Positions 1 to 10,501 of a DNA stretch of 19,092 nt are shown here, in pieces. The notes under the pieces were generated by a model, which was given only the letters and a program-made list of their open reading frames with translations, searched no databases and was not told where the DNA came from. The stretch is taken from positions 1-19,092 of the forward strand of contig JNEM01016102.1 of NCBI GenBank assembly GCA_000697335.1, in the 5' to 3' direction. Positions within the stretch are counted from its first letter, which is position 1, and every line of letters starts with the position of its first letter. The position numbers and the translations under genes are program-made. The DNA is from Conidiobolus incongruus B7586 (Eukaryota > Entomophthoromycota > Entomophthoromycetes > Entomophthorales > Conidiobolaceae).

Positions 1-1459
1 TGATAATGAATTTGAAATATATTAAACCAAATAATAATAACTTTTATAAATAACAATTAATAATGATTTTATAAATTATGATTTATTTTGAATCCAAAAT
101 TTATTATTAAATAAATAAAATAAAATAAATAATTAATAATAATAATTATAGTATAAAATAAAAATTATAATTTTAACTATAATTGAAACAATGAGTTAAC
201 TATTTATTAAGTAAAATGAAGTTATAAAAGCATAATTCTATTTATTTAAAATATTCCTAAATATTATTTTATAATAGAGAATACTCAAAACATAGTATTA
301 AATATAGTGTTTATTAATTATAATTAATTAAAACAAATGATAATTTAATTTTTTTTTGATTATTATAAAATCATGATTTATCAGAAAAAAAATATAAATA
401 TATATAAAGTAATATTTTATCTTTTATTTATATTTTAACAAATATAAATTAATAATATTATAAATTTAATCTGAATTTTGATTTAATATTAATTACTAAT
501 TAATTATATTTATAATTTATTTTTTTATTAATATATATAAAATCATCATCGAATTATAATTTTATTTTTTTTAACTAAAGACAGAAAATTTTATTAAGAA
601 AAATATTTATTTCAAAGTAAAATTATATATTAAAAAATATAAGGAATACTTGGGCTAAAAAATTATTATAACCTTTATTAACAATAAATTAAAAATTAAT
701 TAAAAAACAAGTGATTTTATTTAATATTAATATTAGAGCTATAATTTTTGATTAATTATTATATTTATTTTATAAAAAAGCTAGTTTTTATTGCCTTATC
801 TTTCATACTCAATAATTTCAATCCTTGTGATTATATTTGTTTTGAAAGTTAAAAGATTTGATAATATAATAATTTTGTTAATTAAAATTTGAATTAAAGT
901 TTTTAAAATTAATCCTCAATATTTAAGTAAAAAGATTAGAAAATTATAATAATTATGTTATTATGTTATTCAAAAGAGAGGTAGAAATAAATTATTTAAA
1001 TGATATTATTTTCTTTTCACATTTTATAAAATTCAAAATTACCTCTATTAAACTTTTTAAATCAGTTTATATAAAAATCTTTAAAACTATATGATCATTT
1101 CGTTTATAAATACGTAATATATTCATAATTCAATTATATACTTTCCTAATTAATAATATGGATTTTATAGGTTAAATATTAATATTTAATAAATTATTTA
1201 TAAATAATTTATTAAATTAAATAATAATTTAATGAATAAATATTTTTAATCACTTAATGATTATTTAATTCATATATAATTAAAATTATAAAAATATTAT
1301 ATATCAAAATGTAATCTTAATATATCTAGATCATATTTACAAATTAATGTAAAATATTTTGAATTAATTTGATCAAGTGATATATTGAAATTATTTTTTG
1401 AGATAATTTTATATTAAATATAATTAATTATGATATATTTTATAAATCAACTTTACCTT
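1..1459. other. AT-rich stretch with no gene seen
   Basis: Almost entirely A and T with short homopolymers and frequent stops in all frames. I found no coding frame, RNA gene or recognisable transposase motif on either strand. A few CpG dinucleotides survive (for example near 549 and 1099-1113), unlike the transposon fossils elsewhere in the window, so I cannot say that this is a mutated repeat. The right edge, just below 1460, must contain the 3' end of the Asn/Gln-rich gene; I see no clean AATAAA there. Confidence 0.6.
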
Positions 1460-2278
1460 TTAATAACGAGTGGGTGGTTGTTGATTGTATTGGTTGGTAG
1501 AGCCATATGATGAGTTGGATTGGTATCCTTGGTTATAATTTTGACCGTTGGAGGGGAAGGGCTGATGGCCTCCATTATTTTGGTTGTAGGATTGGTTGAA
1601 TGGGGGGACTTGGGAAGAAGCTCCATTACCATATTGGGAGTTAAAGGTGGGAGGAGCGCCGTTGTAGTTGTTTTGACTGAATCCATTGTTATATCCGGAT
1701 TGATTATTAGGTTGTTGATAGCCTTGGTTTGGGTAATGTTGGCCTTGGTTTATGGGAGGTTGTTGTTGGTAACCTTGGTTAGGATAGTTTTGGCCATTGT
1801 TCTTGGGAGGTTGAGCAGTAGAATTACCTTGGCCATTGGTATTGGCAGGATATTGAGAAGGTTGAGAAGGCTTAACACTGCCCATGACGGGTTGATTGGT
1901 CTTACTGTAGTTAGATTCATGCTTCTTGTAGCTCTCTTGATACTTTTGTTCCTTTTCATTCTTTTTATGCTCGTTGTACTTGTGAATGCCATAGGCAGCA
2001 GCACCAGCAGCAGCCAAACCACCTAAGATACCACCGGCAATAGCCAAACCGCTTGGTCCATCGTTTTCTTCTTCTTTATGTGGTTGAGCAGGTTGTTGTT
2101 GGTTATTGGAAGCAGGGGGATTGCAGTTATTATTATTGTAGTTATTATAGTTATTGTTAGCAGGGTAGTTATTATTGTTATTATAGTTGTTATTATTGTT
2201 ATAGTTAGATCCGTTATTTAATCTAGTTAAATCAATAGGCTTAGCATAGTCAGCAGAAGGACGATAAGGGATAGACAT
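1460..2278 (-). CDS. Asn/Gln-rich single-pass membrane protein, function unknown
   Basis: A 272-residue protein of strongly biased composition. Residues 20-65 are Asn/Tyr/Gln-rich with runs such as NNNNNY. Residues 67-75 are acidic (KEEEND). About 77-98 is a Gly/Ala hydrophobic helix (GLAIAGGILGGLAAAGAAAYG) with glycine-zipper spacing, followed by a basic, charged stretch (about 99-120, EHKKNEKEQK). The rest, 125-272, is a disordered Asn/Gln/Pro/Gly/Tyr tail with repeats of the type YPNQGYQQ (about 165-172 and 182-189). The architecture recalls plant glycine/proline-rich proteins with an Ala/Gly helix next to YPxQ-type repeats, but that is resemblance only, not homology. A membrane-anchored, prion-like disordered protein is the likeliest reading. 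The start is supported by a TATA box about 60 bp upstream. Other frames through this interval are open only because of the biased composition. No intron is needed. Confidence 0.8.
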   Translation of the reverse strand: MSIPYRPSADYAKPIDLTRLNNGSNYNNNNNYNNNNNYPANNNYNNYNNNNCNPPASNNQQQPAQPHKEEENDGPSGLAIAGGILGGLAAAGAAAYGIHKYNEHKKNEKEQKYQESYKKHESNYSKTNQPVMGSVKPSQPSQYPANTNGQGNSTAQPPKNNGQNYPNQGYQQQPPINQGQHYPNQGYQQPNNQSGYNNGFSQNNYNGAPPTFNSQYGNGASSQVPPFNQSYNQNNGGHQPFPSNGQNYNQGYQSNSSYGSTNQYNQQPPTRY

Positions 2279-2337
2279 TGTAATTATTTTTAATTGGTTA
2301 TACAGTGAATGTTATCAGTAGGTATGGACCATCCACA

Positions 2338-2346
2338 CCTTTTATA
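2338..2346 (-). promoter_or_regulatory. TATA box of the Asn/Gln-rich gene
   Basis: The minus strand reads TATAAAAGG, ending about 60 nt before the ATG at 2278. That spacing suits a eukaryotic promoter with a short 5' leader of about 30 nt. The sequence is seen directly; promoter activity is inferred. Confidence 0.55.
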
Positions 2347-2652
2347 TTAAGTGGTGAATATTTTGGTATACTACGCAATACTTTCATTTTCCCATGCCAA
2401 TATATCATAATTTAGGAAATATAGATAAAAATATATGTTAATTTCCAATCATTTTAGTCAAACTTATATTAAACGAGAAATTGTGCGATATCCAATATGA
2501 TTTCATTTTCAACTTGCGTATCGCTTAATTTATTTATATTAAAATAAATAATACTATATTTATTCAAATATAGTAGAAAATAAAGGAATGGAGTTTCACA
2601 TTTTGAATATCTATATACTGAGTTAATGTGTTAATAGTACATATCTGTATAT

Positions 2653-2693
2653 TATTTTGAAAAATTTTACAAAATAGATATATTTTCAAAATA
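2653..2693. repeat. Inverted repeat with 11-bp perfect arms
   Basis: TATTTTGAAAA at 2653-2663 is matched by its exact reverse complement at 2683-2693, with a 19-nt loop. In DNA this AT-rich such pairs can arise by chance, so no function is claimed. Confidence 0.5.
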
Positions 2694-2835
2694 CAAAATA
2701 ATCCACAATTCTCAGTTTAACAGATATTTTATTAAATTTGCAATTTTTCAATAAAGTATATATTAAATTATATATATTTGATATTATTGGTTTGAAAAAT
2801 TTGAAAATTATGTGAATATTGATTAGTTTGTCTAC

Positions 2836-2857
2836 TATTATTATTATTATTATTATT
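2836..2857. repeat. (TAT)7 trinucleotide microsatellite
   Basis: Seven uninterrupted TAT units plus one base. It lies in non-coding DNA upstream of the Asn/Gln-rich gene. Confidence 0.9.
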
Positions 2858-3240
2858 GAGATTCAATATAATCATTATGTCTAGTTCTTTCTAATCTGGA
2901 AATTGATGTTTATGTTTGCTTTATTAAAAAACCTTCACTATTATAAGAATGTTTATTCAGATCAAAGTTGAAAATATTTAATGAGCAATTTTTATATAGT
3001 TCAATTAGTTTAATCTGATAAGTAGTTAGTCTATCAAAATAAAAAATTGAGTGATTTTTGAAGATTTATAAAGTGTTTAGTTTAATTTTTTGAATCTAAA
3101 AACATTGCTAAGATAATTCATATAATATTAGTGCAGAAATTAAATAATGGCACAATTTTAAAATTAAAATTAAATAAATAAATTAATAAATAATATATAA
3201 AAATTAATGAATAATATAAAATTAATAGCCTCTTTTATTA

Positions 3241-4254
3241 TTAATAACTCTTTTCTATACTTTTAGTAAGTTTCTAATACCTAAAAAATAGTTCTTTATT
3301 AAAAACTGAAATTTGATATTTTACAAACTAATTTAATTTGTTTGCAAGAATTTTTTTTCTTGTAAGTTGTTTTTTTAATTGTTTAAAACAATTATAATTA
3401 CATAGGTTATAATCAAGTAAATATACTAGATGTGTTAACTCCCTTTAATTTTTTTTATATAAAAAATCTTTTATAGCTTTAGCTTTATGTATTTTATAAT
3501 TATTATATAAAATAATAAGTGTTTTTAATTTATATTGAGAACACTATTTAGAAATTGTTTTATTTAAAAAAGTAATATATAACTTACTATTAATTAATTT
3601 TCCTTAAGGTATTAAATAAAAAAACTATATACTATTATAATTTATTATAATAATTAATATTCATTTATATTTAAAGTGTTTATTCATTAAAATTTGTAAA
3701 AGGGATTAATTTAACTTAACCTAACATCTTGTTTTATTTTTAAATAAAAGATTATATAAAAAAATTTAAGATTAATTAATTGTAAATATTTACTATAAAA
3801 ACCTTTGTTTTTAATTATACTTTAATAAGTTTAGTTTAATTATAGTTACTCTAGTTTTTTTTTAGGCTTTTATTAAATTATAAGGTATTTATTTTATATT
3901 TTTATTAATTAATCTAAGTTTAAACTTAAGTAAATATAACATGCTTATATAATTAACATTAAATTACTTTGATAGTTCTTTAACAGAAATAAAAAGGTAT
4001 TTCTTAATATATTTTTTTATTTTATTAATAAGTAAAAAAATAACAATAGAAATTAATCTTTTAGATTTTAGTAAATTTTAAATAATGTCCCTTCTAGCTT
4101 TAAAATCACAAATCTAGTAATATATGGTAGTTTTAGATAAAACACCATCTTTATAAGCTGTTTACAAGTTTTAAATGATTTTAGAGGGTTTATAATTAAG
4201 TTTTAAAGATACAAAAATAAAAGCCTTTTGATAATTACAATCTAATTTAAGCAT
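3241..4254 (-). pseudogene. Mariner (DD34D) transposase, dead, 338-codon frame without indels
   Basis: Read on the minus strand, one frame runs from ATG (4254) to TAA (3241) for 338 codons, the usual length of a mariner transposase, with no frameshift but 21 internal stops. The N-terminal helix-turn-helix region is recognisable (TAYKDGVLSKTTIYY, with a stop at the usual Trp, then ICDFK). It is followed by the linker (ISVKELSK) and the catalytic domain. All three catalytic positions now read Asn (AAT) where Asp (GAT) is expected: 3777-3775, 3504-3502 (NNYKIHKA, mariner DNxxxHxA) and 3399-3397 (LCNYNCF, mariner PxDYxxF). The last two are separated by exactly 34 residues, the DD34D spacing of mariners. 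Most stops fall where Gln or Trp is expected, and other losses are Pro to Leu, Glu to Lys and Asp to Asn. All are explained by C-to-T on one strand or the other, except one stop next to the first Asp where a Glu codon would not give TAA. Confidence 0.88.
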
Positions 4255-4385
4255 AATTAAATTTAAGTGTAAATTTTAAAATTAAAATATTTTAATAAAA
4301 AAATAATTAAAATTAAATATATATATAGTTTGAAAATATTTATTTTCCTATATATTATATATATATATAATCTTTCAAAATGTAT

Positions 4386-4418
4386 AATATGTTTGAAAGA
4401 TCAGAAATTAAAAAATTT
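4386..4418 (-). repeat. 33-bp dispersed repeat, copy C
   Basis: The minus strand begins AAATTTTTTAATTTCTGAT and is followed by a palindrome: ATCTTTCAAA at 4370-4379 pairs with TTTGAAAGAT at 4392-4401. It differs from copy B (17462-17494) at 2 of 33 bases and from copy A (15354-15386) at 3, all C/T. Homology to copy B continues patchily for about 60 bp more toward the mariner start. It is probably a transposon end. Confidence 0.65.
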
Positions 4419-7400
4419 GCCATTTCTTAATTTCCATACTAATACCTTTAAAAAGTGAATTATAATTTATTTTTTTCAGTTTTTTATCAAATCTTGCAAT
4501 AATTAATATATAAATTTGATTTTAATTTTCAAAATGATAAACATATTTGTTAGTTGATATCAAAATAAAATAATTTTTTATTTATATATTTTAAGCAGTT
4601 AGAACTCTAATAGTAGATTTAATTCATGAGATTTATATTTGAAAATAGTGACTAATTTTAATATATTTATTCAATATATTCATAGTCATAATAGAAAGAA
4701 ATATCATATAAATTTTTATAATTATTGCTAAATTTCAATGAATCTAAAATTTCAAAAACTCAAACCAAATTAATAGTTGAAAGAGAATATACTTATCACA
4801 AAGCTAACCGAATAATCAAAGATTAATATTAATTATAATACCATATTTTACTCAAGGATTACTTGGAAAGATAAAAAGTTTTAATTACGATGGAGTGATT
4901 TTTTGAATTTATAGTAATTTACCCCTAGTTTTGTGTATATTTATTGTATGGTATTTTTCAGGGTATTGTAAATAAATTTTGATAATTAATTTTTTCTTTT
5001 TTGATTATGATAAAGATGTTTGTTTTGTAGATTTTGCATCAGTGGGGAAATGAGATTTCTTAAGTGAAAATAACGCTTATTTTTCTATGATTGTATCAGT
5101 AATTTTTTAATAGTGTATATTTCAACAGTTTTGAGTTATTTAAAAATAGCGAAAAATATCATGGTAGATGATCTGTTGTAGATCATTATTGGGAAAATAT
5201 ATGATAAAAAGTTGATATTATATGATATAGTAGCATAATTAATTAGCAGAATTATAAACCTTAAGCAAATGCTAAATTTTAAATATTTTAATTCCGGTTG
5301 TTGTGAATGATTTGATATTATAATTATAACAATTATCATTAAATATTTTGACTAGCGACTACTAGTAAGTGATAAAGTTTGAATGGAATATATAATAGTT
5401 GTTATTTTAATGATCTTCTTTTTGTAATAGAACTGAATATATATATAACATTGATGAAGTTAATAACATCTATAACATTGTTTTCTGTATGGAAATTGAT
5501 TCCCAAAACAAAAAGTGTAATAAAAAGTATATTACAATATTAGTCAATGTTATAATTAGTTACCAACAAAGTATTATACATCAATTAAGATATTTAAATT
5601 TTTAAGGCAAAATATATCCAAAAATACTTAATATTACTTTATTGTTATTGAAGTAATATATTCCATAATCTTCTCATTCAGTATATTTATAATCGCTTAT
5701 TAACAAAAACTATATTTGTTCAAAATCTATTATTGATAATTTGGCATTTTGAAAATATAGACAAAGTATAAGAATGTTTACAGATTAATTTATTTTGTGT
5801 TTATATATCATCTTTTATACTTGAAACTTTCATAATATAACCAATGTTACAGTAATTAAGATGACGAAATAAGTGTAGTTTATGACAATAATCCAACTAA
5901 TAAATTTTAAGGATTACTAGAATTAGGAAAATGAAAGGGAGAAAAATATTCCAAGTTTTCAAACGTTCCAATTGAGTTAACCAACTTTTATGCTTAAAAG
6001 TGAACAAATACTAATGAATTCGGGGAAATAATCTATTTAGAAATTAGGTTGAAATTAAGTAGATAATTTCCAATTTTCATCCCCTATATATTTCAATTAT
6101 TTAATCAATAGTTGGAGATTGCAATATTCAAATTTATTTTTTTTGAATTTTGCCTATTATGAGGATTATTTACTCTAGTATATTGCAAATATGATATAAT
6201 ATTAATAATATTTATCGGATTGCAATTGGATAAAATTTGAATTGAATTATTGAGTTGCTAATATATTATTTGTATGCAATTGGCTTAATATGTCCAATTG
6301 CATCATTAACTATTGTCTTTAGCTAATGTTTGGATGTTGATATAGTTAATAGAGAGAATTAAATGAATTTCTATAGTTGTCAGTTTAATAATAGGATGAC
6401 AAACATTTTATATTGAGTAATTAAATACCACTTATACCAAAAAAATATATCAATTTGAATTGTAAAGTTGAAAAAGTTGAAATTTTTAACAATTTTTAAA
6501 TTATTTTAATATACAATTTAAAATGAATCTTCTAGAAATTAGAGAATGATATGATTTAATTTATGATAATCTAAAATTGCGGTGATGTTTAAAATTAAAA
6601 AATTATTTAATTTTAACTTACTCATTTTTATAAATTTTGCAAATTTATACTATTTTCTTAACGTTTAAGGAGAATGTAATTGATTTATTGCAATTATAAA
6701 ATCCAATAATTTTTACAAAATTTATACCTATTGTAAATCGCACGATTTTTGTTCAATACTAGTTTACTTGATCTTAATTCAATTTTTATTCCAATATAAT
6801 GGGCATTGGGTTGATGTAAGTATATATATATATAGGATACTAAATGAAAATATATCTTTTATGATTTTGAATACATAACATATAATTCATTATATTGTTT
6901 AATTAATTTATTTGTTATTGAAAAGCTGGTTATTTTTATATCTGATATTACGACAAATTGATGTAAAATATCAATATTTCATACCAATTAAATATAGCTA
7001 CGACTGATCGAGTTTTAATATAAAAGATGATCTCATGATTTTTTAGTGGTTGGAGTAATATTCAATGAAATGTAGCCATGATTTTGTTGAGCTTGATTAA
7101 TTCAAAATTCTGTCGATAACTCCTAATTTGTAACTTCTGAAGCCCCTGAATCTCTCGAAAGTTTTCCGTTATCAGAGTTATATTGCTATAGTAGTTGTAT
7201 CAAGTTCAGTTCATTTGTAATTACTAAGATTTTATCTTTAATTCATTTAACTATTTATTAACAAGAATATTGTTTTTATAACAAGTTATTATAATCAATC
7301 ATTGAATTAAGAACAAGCATGATTTGATTGTAGGGTTGATTTTTAATTTTACTTTCGTCTTTGTCTTCAATTCGCAATTTCAATTTCAATTTGTGATTTT

Positions 7401-7599
7401 TGAATTACCAAAATGGGACTGGGATATATTAATAGAATTATCCAATCATTTCCAAAAGTAACTCAGTTCGTGAATTTGATTGGTTTAAATGAGTAAGGGA
7501 TAATTACATAAAGTATATAACTGGGGGTGATGTGAAATATTTTAAGATTAAAATGTTTTTTATCCCAATTTCAATTTTTATTCTGAATTATCCCTTCGT
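4419..7599. other. AT-rich intergenic DNA, no gene seen
   Basis: No convincing coding frame, RNA gene or transposon motif on either strand. Composition is AT-rich but more varied than in the transposon fossils, and CpG occurs (for example near 4809 and 4888), so this looks like ordinary non-coding DNA. A 67-codon minus-strand frame at 5136-5339 is low-complexity and not credible. The segment nearest the F-box gene (about 7120-7599) may hold distal promoter sequence. Confidence 0.55.
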
Positions 7600-7715
7600 T
7601 TTACATACCACACCACACATACAACACACCTCATCAACAGTCCCACTTCATCTACATTTAAAGTAAACTCTACTTCATTTTCCTTTATTTGTTTCTTGTT
7701 TCCTGATCTATTCAA
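7600..7715 (+). promoter_or_regulatory. Probable promoter/5' leader of the F-box gene
   Basis: Base composition changes abruptly here to CA-rich (CACACCACACATACAACACA) and then CT-rich sequence immediately before the ATG at 7716. Such pyrimidine-rich leaders are common around fungal transcription start sites. No clear TATA box is seen in the last 100 bp. An in-frame TGA at 7704-7706 shows that the coding frame cannot extend upstream of 7716. Confidence 0.45.
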
Positions 7716-9500
7716 ATGTACAACTCATTTATCCGAGACATGCTCTCTGCTGATCCTCCAGAGACGCCACCAGACGATTGTCCGTTTGACGAGGATACTT
7801 TTGTCTTAATAGACAAGTATAACCTTGACCAAACAGTACAAGACACCGAATCGTATTCAGAAGATCTTACAATTGATATTGACGATCATTTTTTTAAGCC
7901 TCCAGCCAAGTCCAAAAGACCTCAGGCTATATCTATGCTTGAGCAGGAGCTAAGAAATTTACAACTTAGTGCAAAAGCTTCCATTCTAGAACATCAGCAT
8001 CAGAGTCTTCCACCTCCAGAACTCTCTCCGAGTCCGATTGAGACCAAATCTAGTTTAACTAAGCTCTTTGATTATCCCCATCGTCTTCACCTTCGCATTA
8101 TACCATACCTTTCCCAGCAAGAAATAGCCAATTGTCGATTAATCAATAAAAGATGGTGCAAAGTATTCACCCCACATTTTTACTCACATATGACACTCGG
8201 CACCTTATCAAAACGCGGTCCGAATTTTAATACAAGTGCTAAAGATAAGTTATATTTGCTTGCAGCCACAAGAAAACACATACAACAAGTGACTATTCAA
8301 GGTACTTTTAAGTCTAATATTTTCAAAGATATAGACTGTGAGTATAGAAATGTGAATGAACTTAATTTCGTTGATTTTGAGCCGTTAATTACATCATCCT
8401 ATCAAATCGATCTTCAAGACAAATTCCCTAGCTTAAACAAGGTTCACTTTGTGAATAGTATCAATTGGAAAGAAACTAGTCCCAAACTCAGAATGAAGCC
8501 TCTATCTAACCTTCAACACCTCTCATTTAGAAATCGCCAACCGAAAATTCCTTTGCCCAAATTCTTTACTGATACTATATCGAATAGCCCCAATTTGACT
8601 AGATTAGCCCTGGTAAATACTCGAATTGAGCCTCAGGATTTAAATCACCTGCGAAAAAACATCAAGTTTTTAGGAAGGCTAGAAATGGTAAATTGGTTCG
8701 GTGAACATCAATACGACTACTCCCATTTTGAGACTGAATGGCGCCAATACTTGAGAGAGCATTCTTATATCTCTGATCCCATTGACACCAGCAATTCATT
8801 TCCTATTAAGCTAAATAGCTCACTTGTTAAATCATTTGATTCATATTTAAAACATTTTAGCGAGAGTAATGGTCGAACTTTGGATGAATGGCTGGCCAAA
8901 TTACTGCAGCAGAATGACCAATTACAATCAATACGATTAGAGCAATTAGGATATCTGGAATATTCGCTGAAATACCTTTCCAAGAGCGCTTTTAACTCTC
9001 TCACTCATATATCGTTGGGATCCTGTCGGATAAATCCAAAATACCTTAACCATGTTTTTACTCGTTGTACTAGGCTAAATTCGGTGAAAATGTATCTTTT
9101 ACTTGATGTGAATGATGACCATATTAACCACCTAACTTCAAATAATCCCGGTCTTGAGAGTCTGGAGCTGGACTTCATACCTATTACTGATCAAGCTATT
9201 GATTTTATTAGGACCCGGCTATTTAAATTGACAGATCTCAAACTAAAACGACTGACCAGAGTGCGATTTAAATCCCCTAGCAAGAATCTATGGGTCTGCT
9301 ATTCCACCCTGAAAAATTTCGAATTCTTCATTTTGCCCGACTATATCCAATTAGATAAATTCTTACTTCCGTTCACCAGATTGGCGAAATTTTCTTTCCT
9401 TGAATATCACTTCGAGCCTACCTTAACCCACATCCTCCAATCGATCAAACCCGACTGTATCATTGAGCCCATTCAGAGAAATGTGTTTAATGAAGCCTAA
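7716..9500 (+). CDS. F-box protein with leucine-rich repeats
   Basis: A 594-residue intronless protein. An acidic, disordered N-terminus (1-110, with PPETPPDD and PPPELSPSP) precedes an F-box at about 117-157. The F-box shows the usual pattern of hydrophobics with Leu-Ser-Gln and an Arg-Leu-Ile-Asn-Lys-Arg-Trp core (IANCRLINKRWCKVF). From about 170 to 590 the chain is made of irregular leucine-rich repeats (for example LQHLSFRN, LTRLALVNTRI, LTHISLGSCRI, LESLELDFIPI). F-box proteins of this form usually bind Skp1 in SCF ubiquitin ligases and use the repeats to choose a substrate; the substrate here is unknown. The start is fixed by an in-frame stop 12 bp upstream. GC content is visibly higher than in the flanks. 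Such genes often form large families in fungi, but no second copy lies in this window. Confidence 0.88.
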   Translation: MYNSFIRDMLSADPPETPPDDCPFDEDTFVLIDKYNLDQTVQDTESYSEDLTIDIDDHFFKPPAKSKRPQAISMLEQELRNLQLSAKASILEHQHQSLPPPELSPSPIETKSSLTKLFDYPHRLHLRIIPYLSQQEIANCRLINKRWCKVFTPHFYSHMTLGTLSKRGPNFNTSAKDKLYLLAATRKHIQQVTIQGTFKSNIFKDIDCEYRNVNELNFVDFEPLITSSYQIDLQDKFPSLNKVHFVNSINWKETSPKLRMKPLSNLQHLSFRNRQPKIPLPKFFTDTISNSPNLTRLALVNTRIEPQDLNHLRKNIKFLGRLEMVNWFGEHQYDYSHFETEWRQYLREHSYISDPIDTSNSFPIKLNSSLVKSFDSYLKHFSESNGRTLDEWLAKLLQQNDQLQSIRLEQLGYLEYSLKYLSKSAFNSLTHISLGSCRINPKYLNHVFTRCTRLNSVKMYLLLDVNDDHINHLTSNNPGLESLELDFIPITDQAIDFIRTRLFKLTDLKLKRLTRVRFKSPSKNLWVCYSTLKNFEFFILPDYIQLDKFLLPFTRLAKFSFLEYHFEPTLTHILQSIKPDCIIEPIQRNVFNEA

Positions 9501-9526
9501 TTATTACATCATCACCACCTGCATTT

Positions 9527-9532
9527 AATAAA
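9527..9532 (+). terminator. Polyadenylation signal of the F-box gene
   Basis: AATAAA starts 27 nt after the stop codon and is followed by a T-rich stretch, a normal place for a 3' processing signal. Confidence 0.55.
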
Positions 9533-10481
9533 TTTTATTTTTTCTATTTATATGATTCTTTTACTCCATTAATATATAATCTGTAATGTTTTTTTAAATA
9601 GAAATGAAAGCCAACACTCAAAATAAATAATACTCATTTGGCTTCAATTAAATTCATCGAAAATACTTTATTTCAGTAAATAATTACCGATAATCCCTTT
9701 AGATCTAACAAATAGATCCCATTTGTCCTCTTCGCATTTAGCATAAAACTAGATATAATATAAATAACAGGGGGAGAACATCCTAGATATTCTTTACGTC
9801 ACCTTTAATTTACCAATTTTAACCAATCTTGGATGTGTAATAATATCATGAACTCTCTTTATTTCGTTTTATCTAAGTTTTGAATCTAGCATTTTTCATT
9901 CATTTTCTAATTTCTAAGGTTCAAAACATTTTCAAACTGAGACTATTCCCAATATTATTTAAAAACTGTAGATACTAGTGATTTTCTGTTGTATTACTTG
10001 AAAAATCATATGTTAGTAAAATAGTCTCGAGAAACCAGTTTAATACTCTGCTTCTTATAGTTTATATCTCCTCGTGGCTGATCAATAATCCATTTTGTAA
10101 AATATATTATTTTAGCCGCCTAAAACGTGTAATATCACTCATGATCTAGGATCCAAATACAATATTTAGATTTATTAAAAAGCTTGTCAAGTCGCTTAAA
10201 AAATGTTGATATATGAAAAAAAATGAGTATTATTATCAACATATATATAGATAATTGAATACAATGACTTTAATTTGTTAAATATTTTATCAATGATTAT
10301 TTGAGAAAAGATATTATTTTTGCATTTAATAAATGCACAATGAAAAATTTTTCTATTAATATAGTTCGGAAATTTATTAATATAATTAATATGTAAAATC
10401 ACCTTTTTATTAATATTAGATAATGTCAAAGTGATATTTACGATGAATAACAAAGAGTATTCAACATTCAAATACAAAGAG

Positions 10482-10487
10482 TTTATT
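10482..10487 (-). terminator. Polyadenylation signal of the acyl-CoA synthetase gene
   Basis: AATAAA on the minus strand, 14 nt beyond the TAA at 10502-10504 of the last exon. Its position fits the four-exon model and not a gene end at 10752. Confidence 0.6.
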
Positions 10488-10501
10488 GATTATAAAATCA
10501 A

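Larger units (their letters stand above)
2279..3078. other. Upstream region of the Asn/Gln-rich gene, no gene seen
   Basis: Contains the TATA box, a GCGATA/TATCGC dyad at about 2484-2524, the hairpin at 2653-2693 and the (TAT)7 repeat at 2836-2857. No open frame of note occurs on either strand. Confidence 0.5.
3079..4418 (-). mobile_element. Mutated mariner-family transposon (approximate ends)
   Basis: Built around the broken transposase at 3241-4254. The 5' end on the minus strand is taken as the 33-bp repeat at 4386-4418. A weakly similar sequence in inverted orientation at about 3079-3106 could be the other terminal repeat, giving about 1.34 kb, the usual size of a mariner. The terminal assignment is tentative because AT-rich DNA aligns easily. 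I see no CpG anywhere in the interval. Confidence 0.45.
9501..10501. other. Convergent intergenic region between two genes
   Basis: This holds the 3' ends of the F-box gene (from the left) and the acyl-CoA synthetase gene (from the right). A hairpin-like pair, AAGCCAA near 9607 and TTGGCTT near 9638, lies just past the F-box stop. TTACGTCA at 9794-9801 matches a bZIP site, but it sits downstream of both genes and is probably chance. A 93-codon minus-strand frame at 10196-10477 is rich in Ile, Asn and Tyr from AT bias and is not credible as a gene. Confidence 0.5.

Noticed and set aside
1453-2022. Two more minus-strand frames (1453-1686 and 1750-2022)
   Set aside because: They overlap the Asn/Gln-rich gene in another frame and are open because of its repetitive composition.
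1520-2026. A 168-codon plus-strand frame rich in Val, Leu and Ile
   Set aside because: It is the antisense of the Asn/Gln-rich gene; its hydrophobic composition follows from reading Asn/Gln codons backwards.
5136-5339. A 67-codon minus-strand frame
   Set aside because: Ile/Asn/Ser-rich low-complexity translation expected by chance in AT-rich DNA; no promoter or domain.
8765-9004. A 79-codon minus-strand frame
   Set aside because: Antisense to the leucine-rich-repeat part of the F-box gene, with no independent support.
10196-10477. A 93-codon minus-strand frame just downstream of the acyl-CoA synthetase gene
   Set aside because: Low-complexity Ile/Asn/Tyr translation lying at and beyond the predicted polyadenylation site; no domain.
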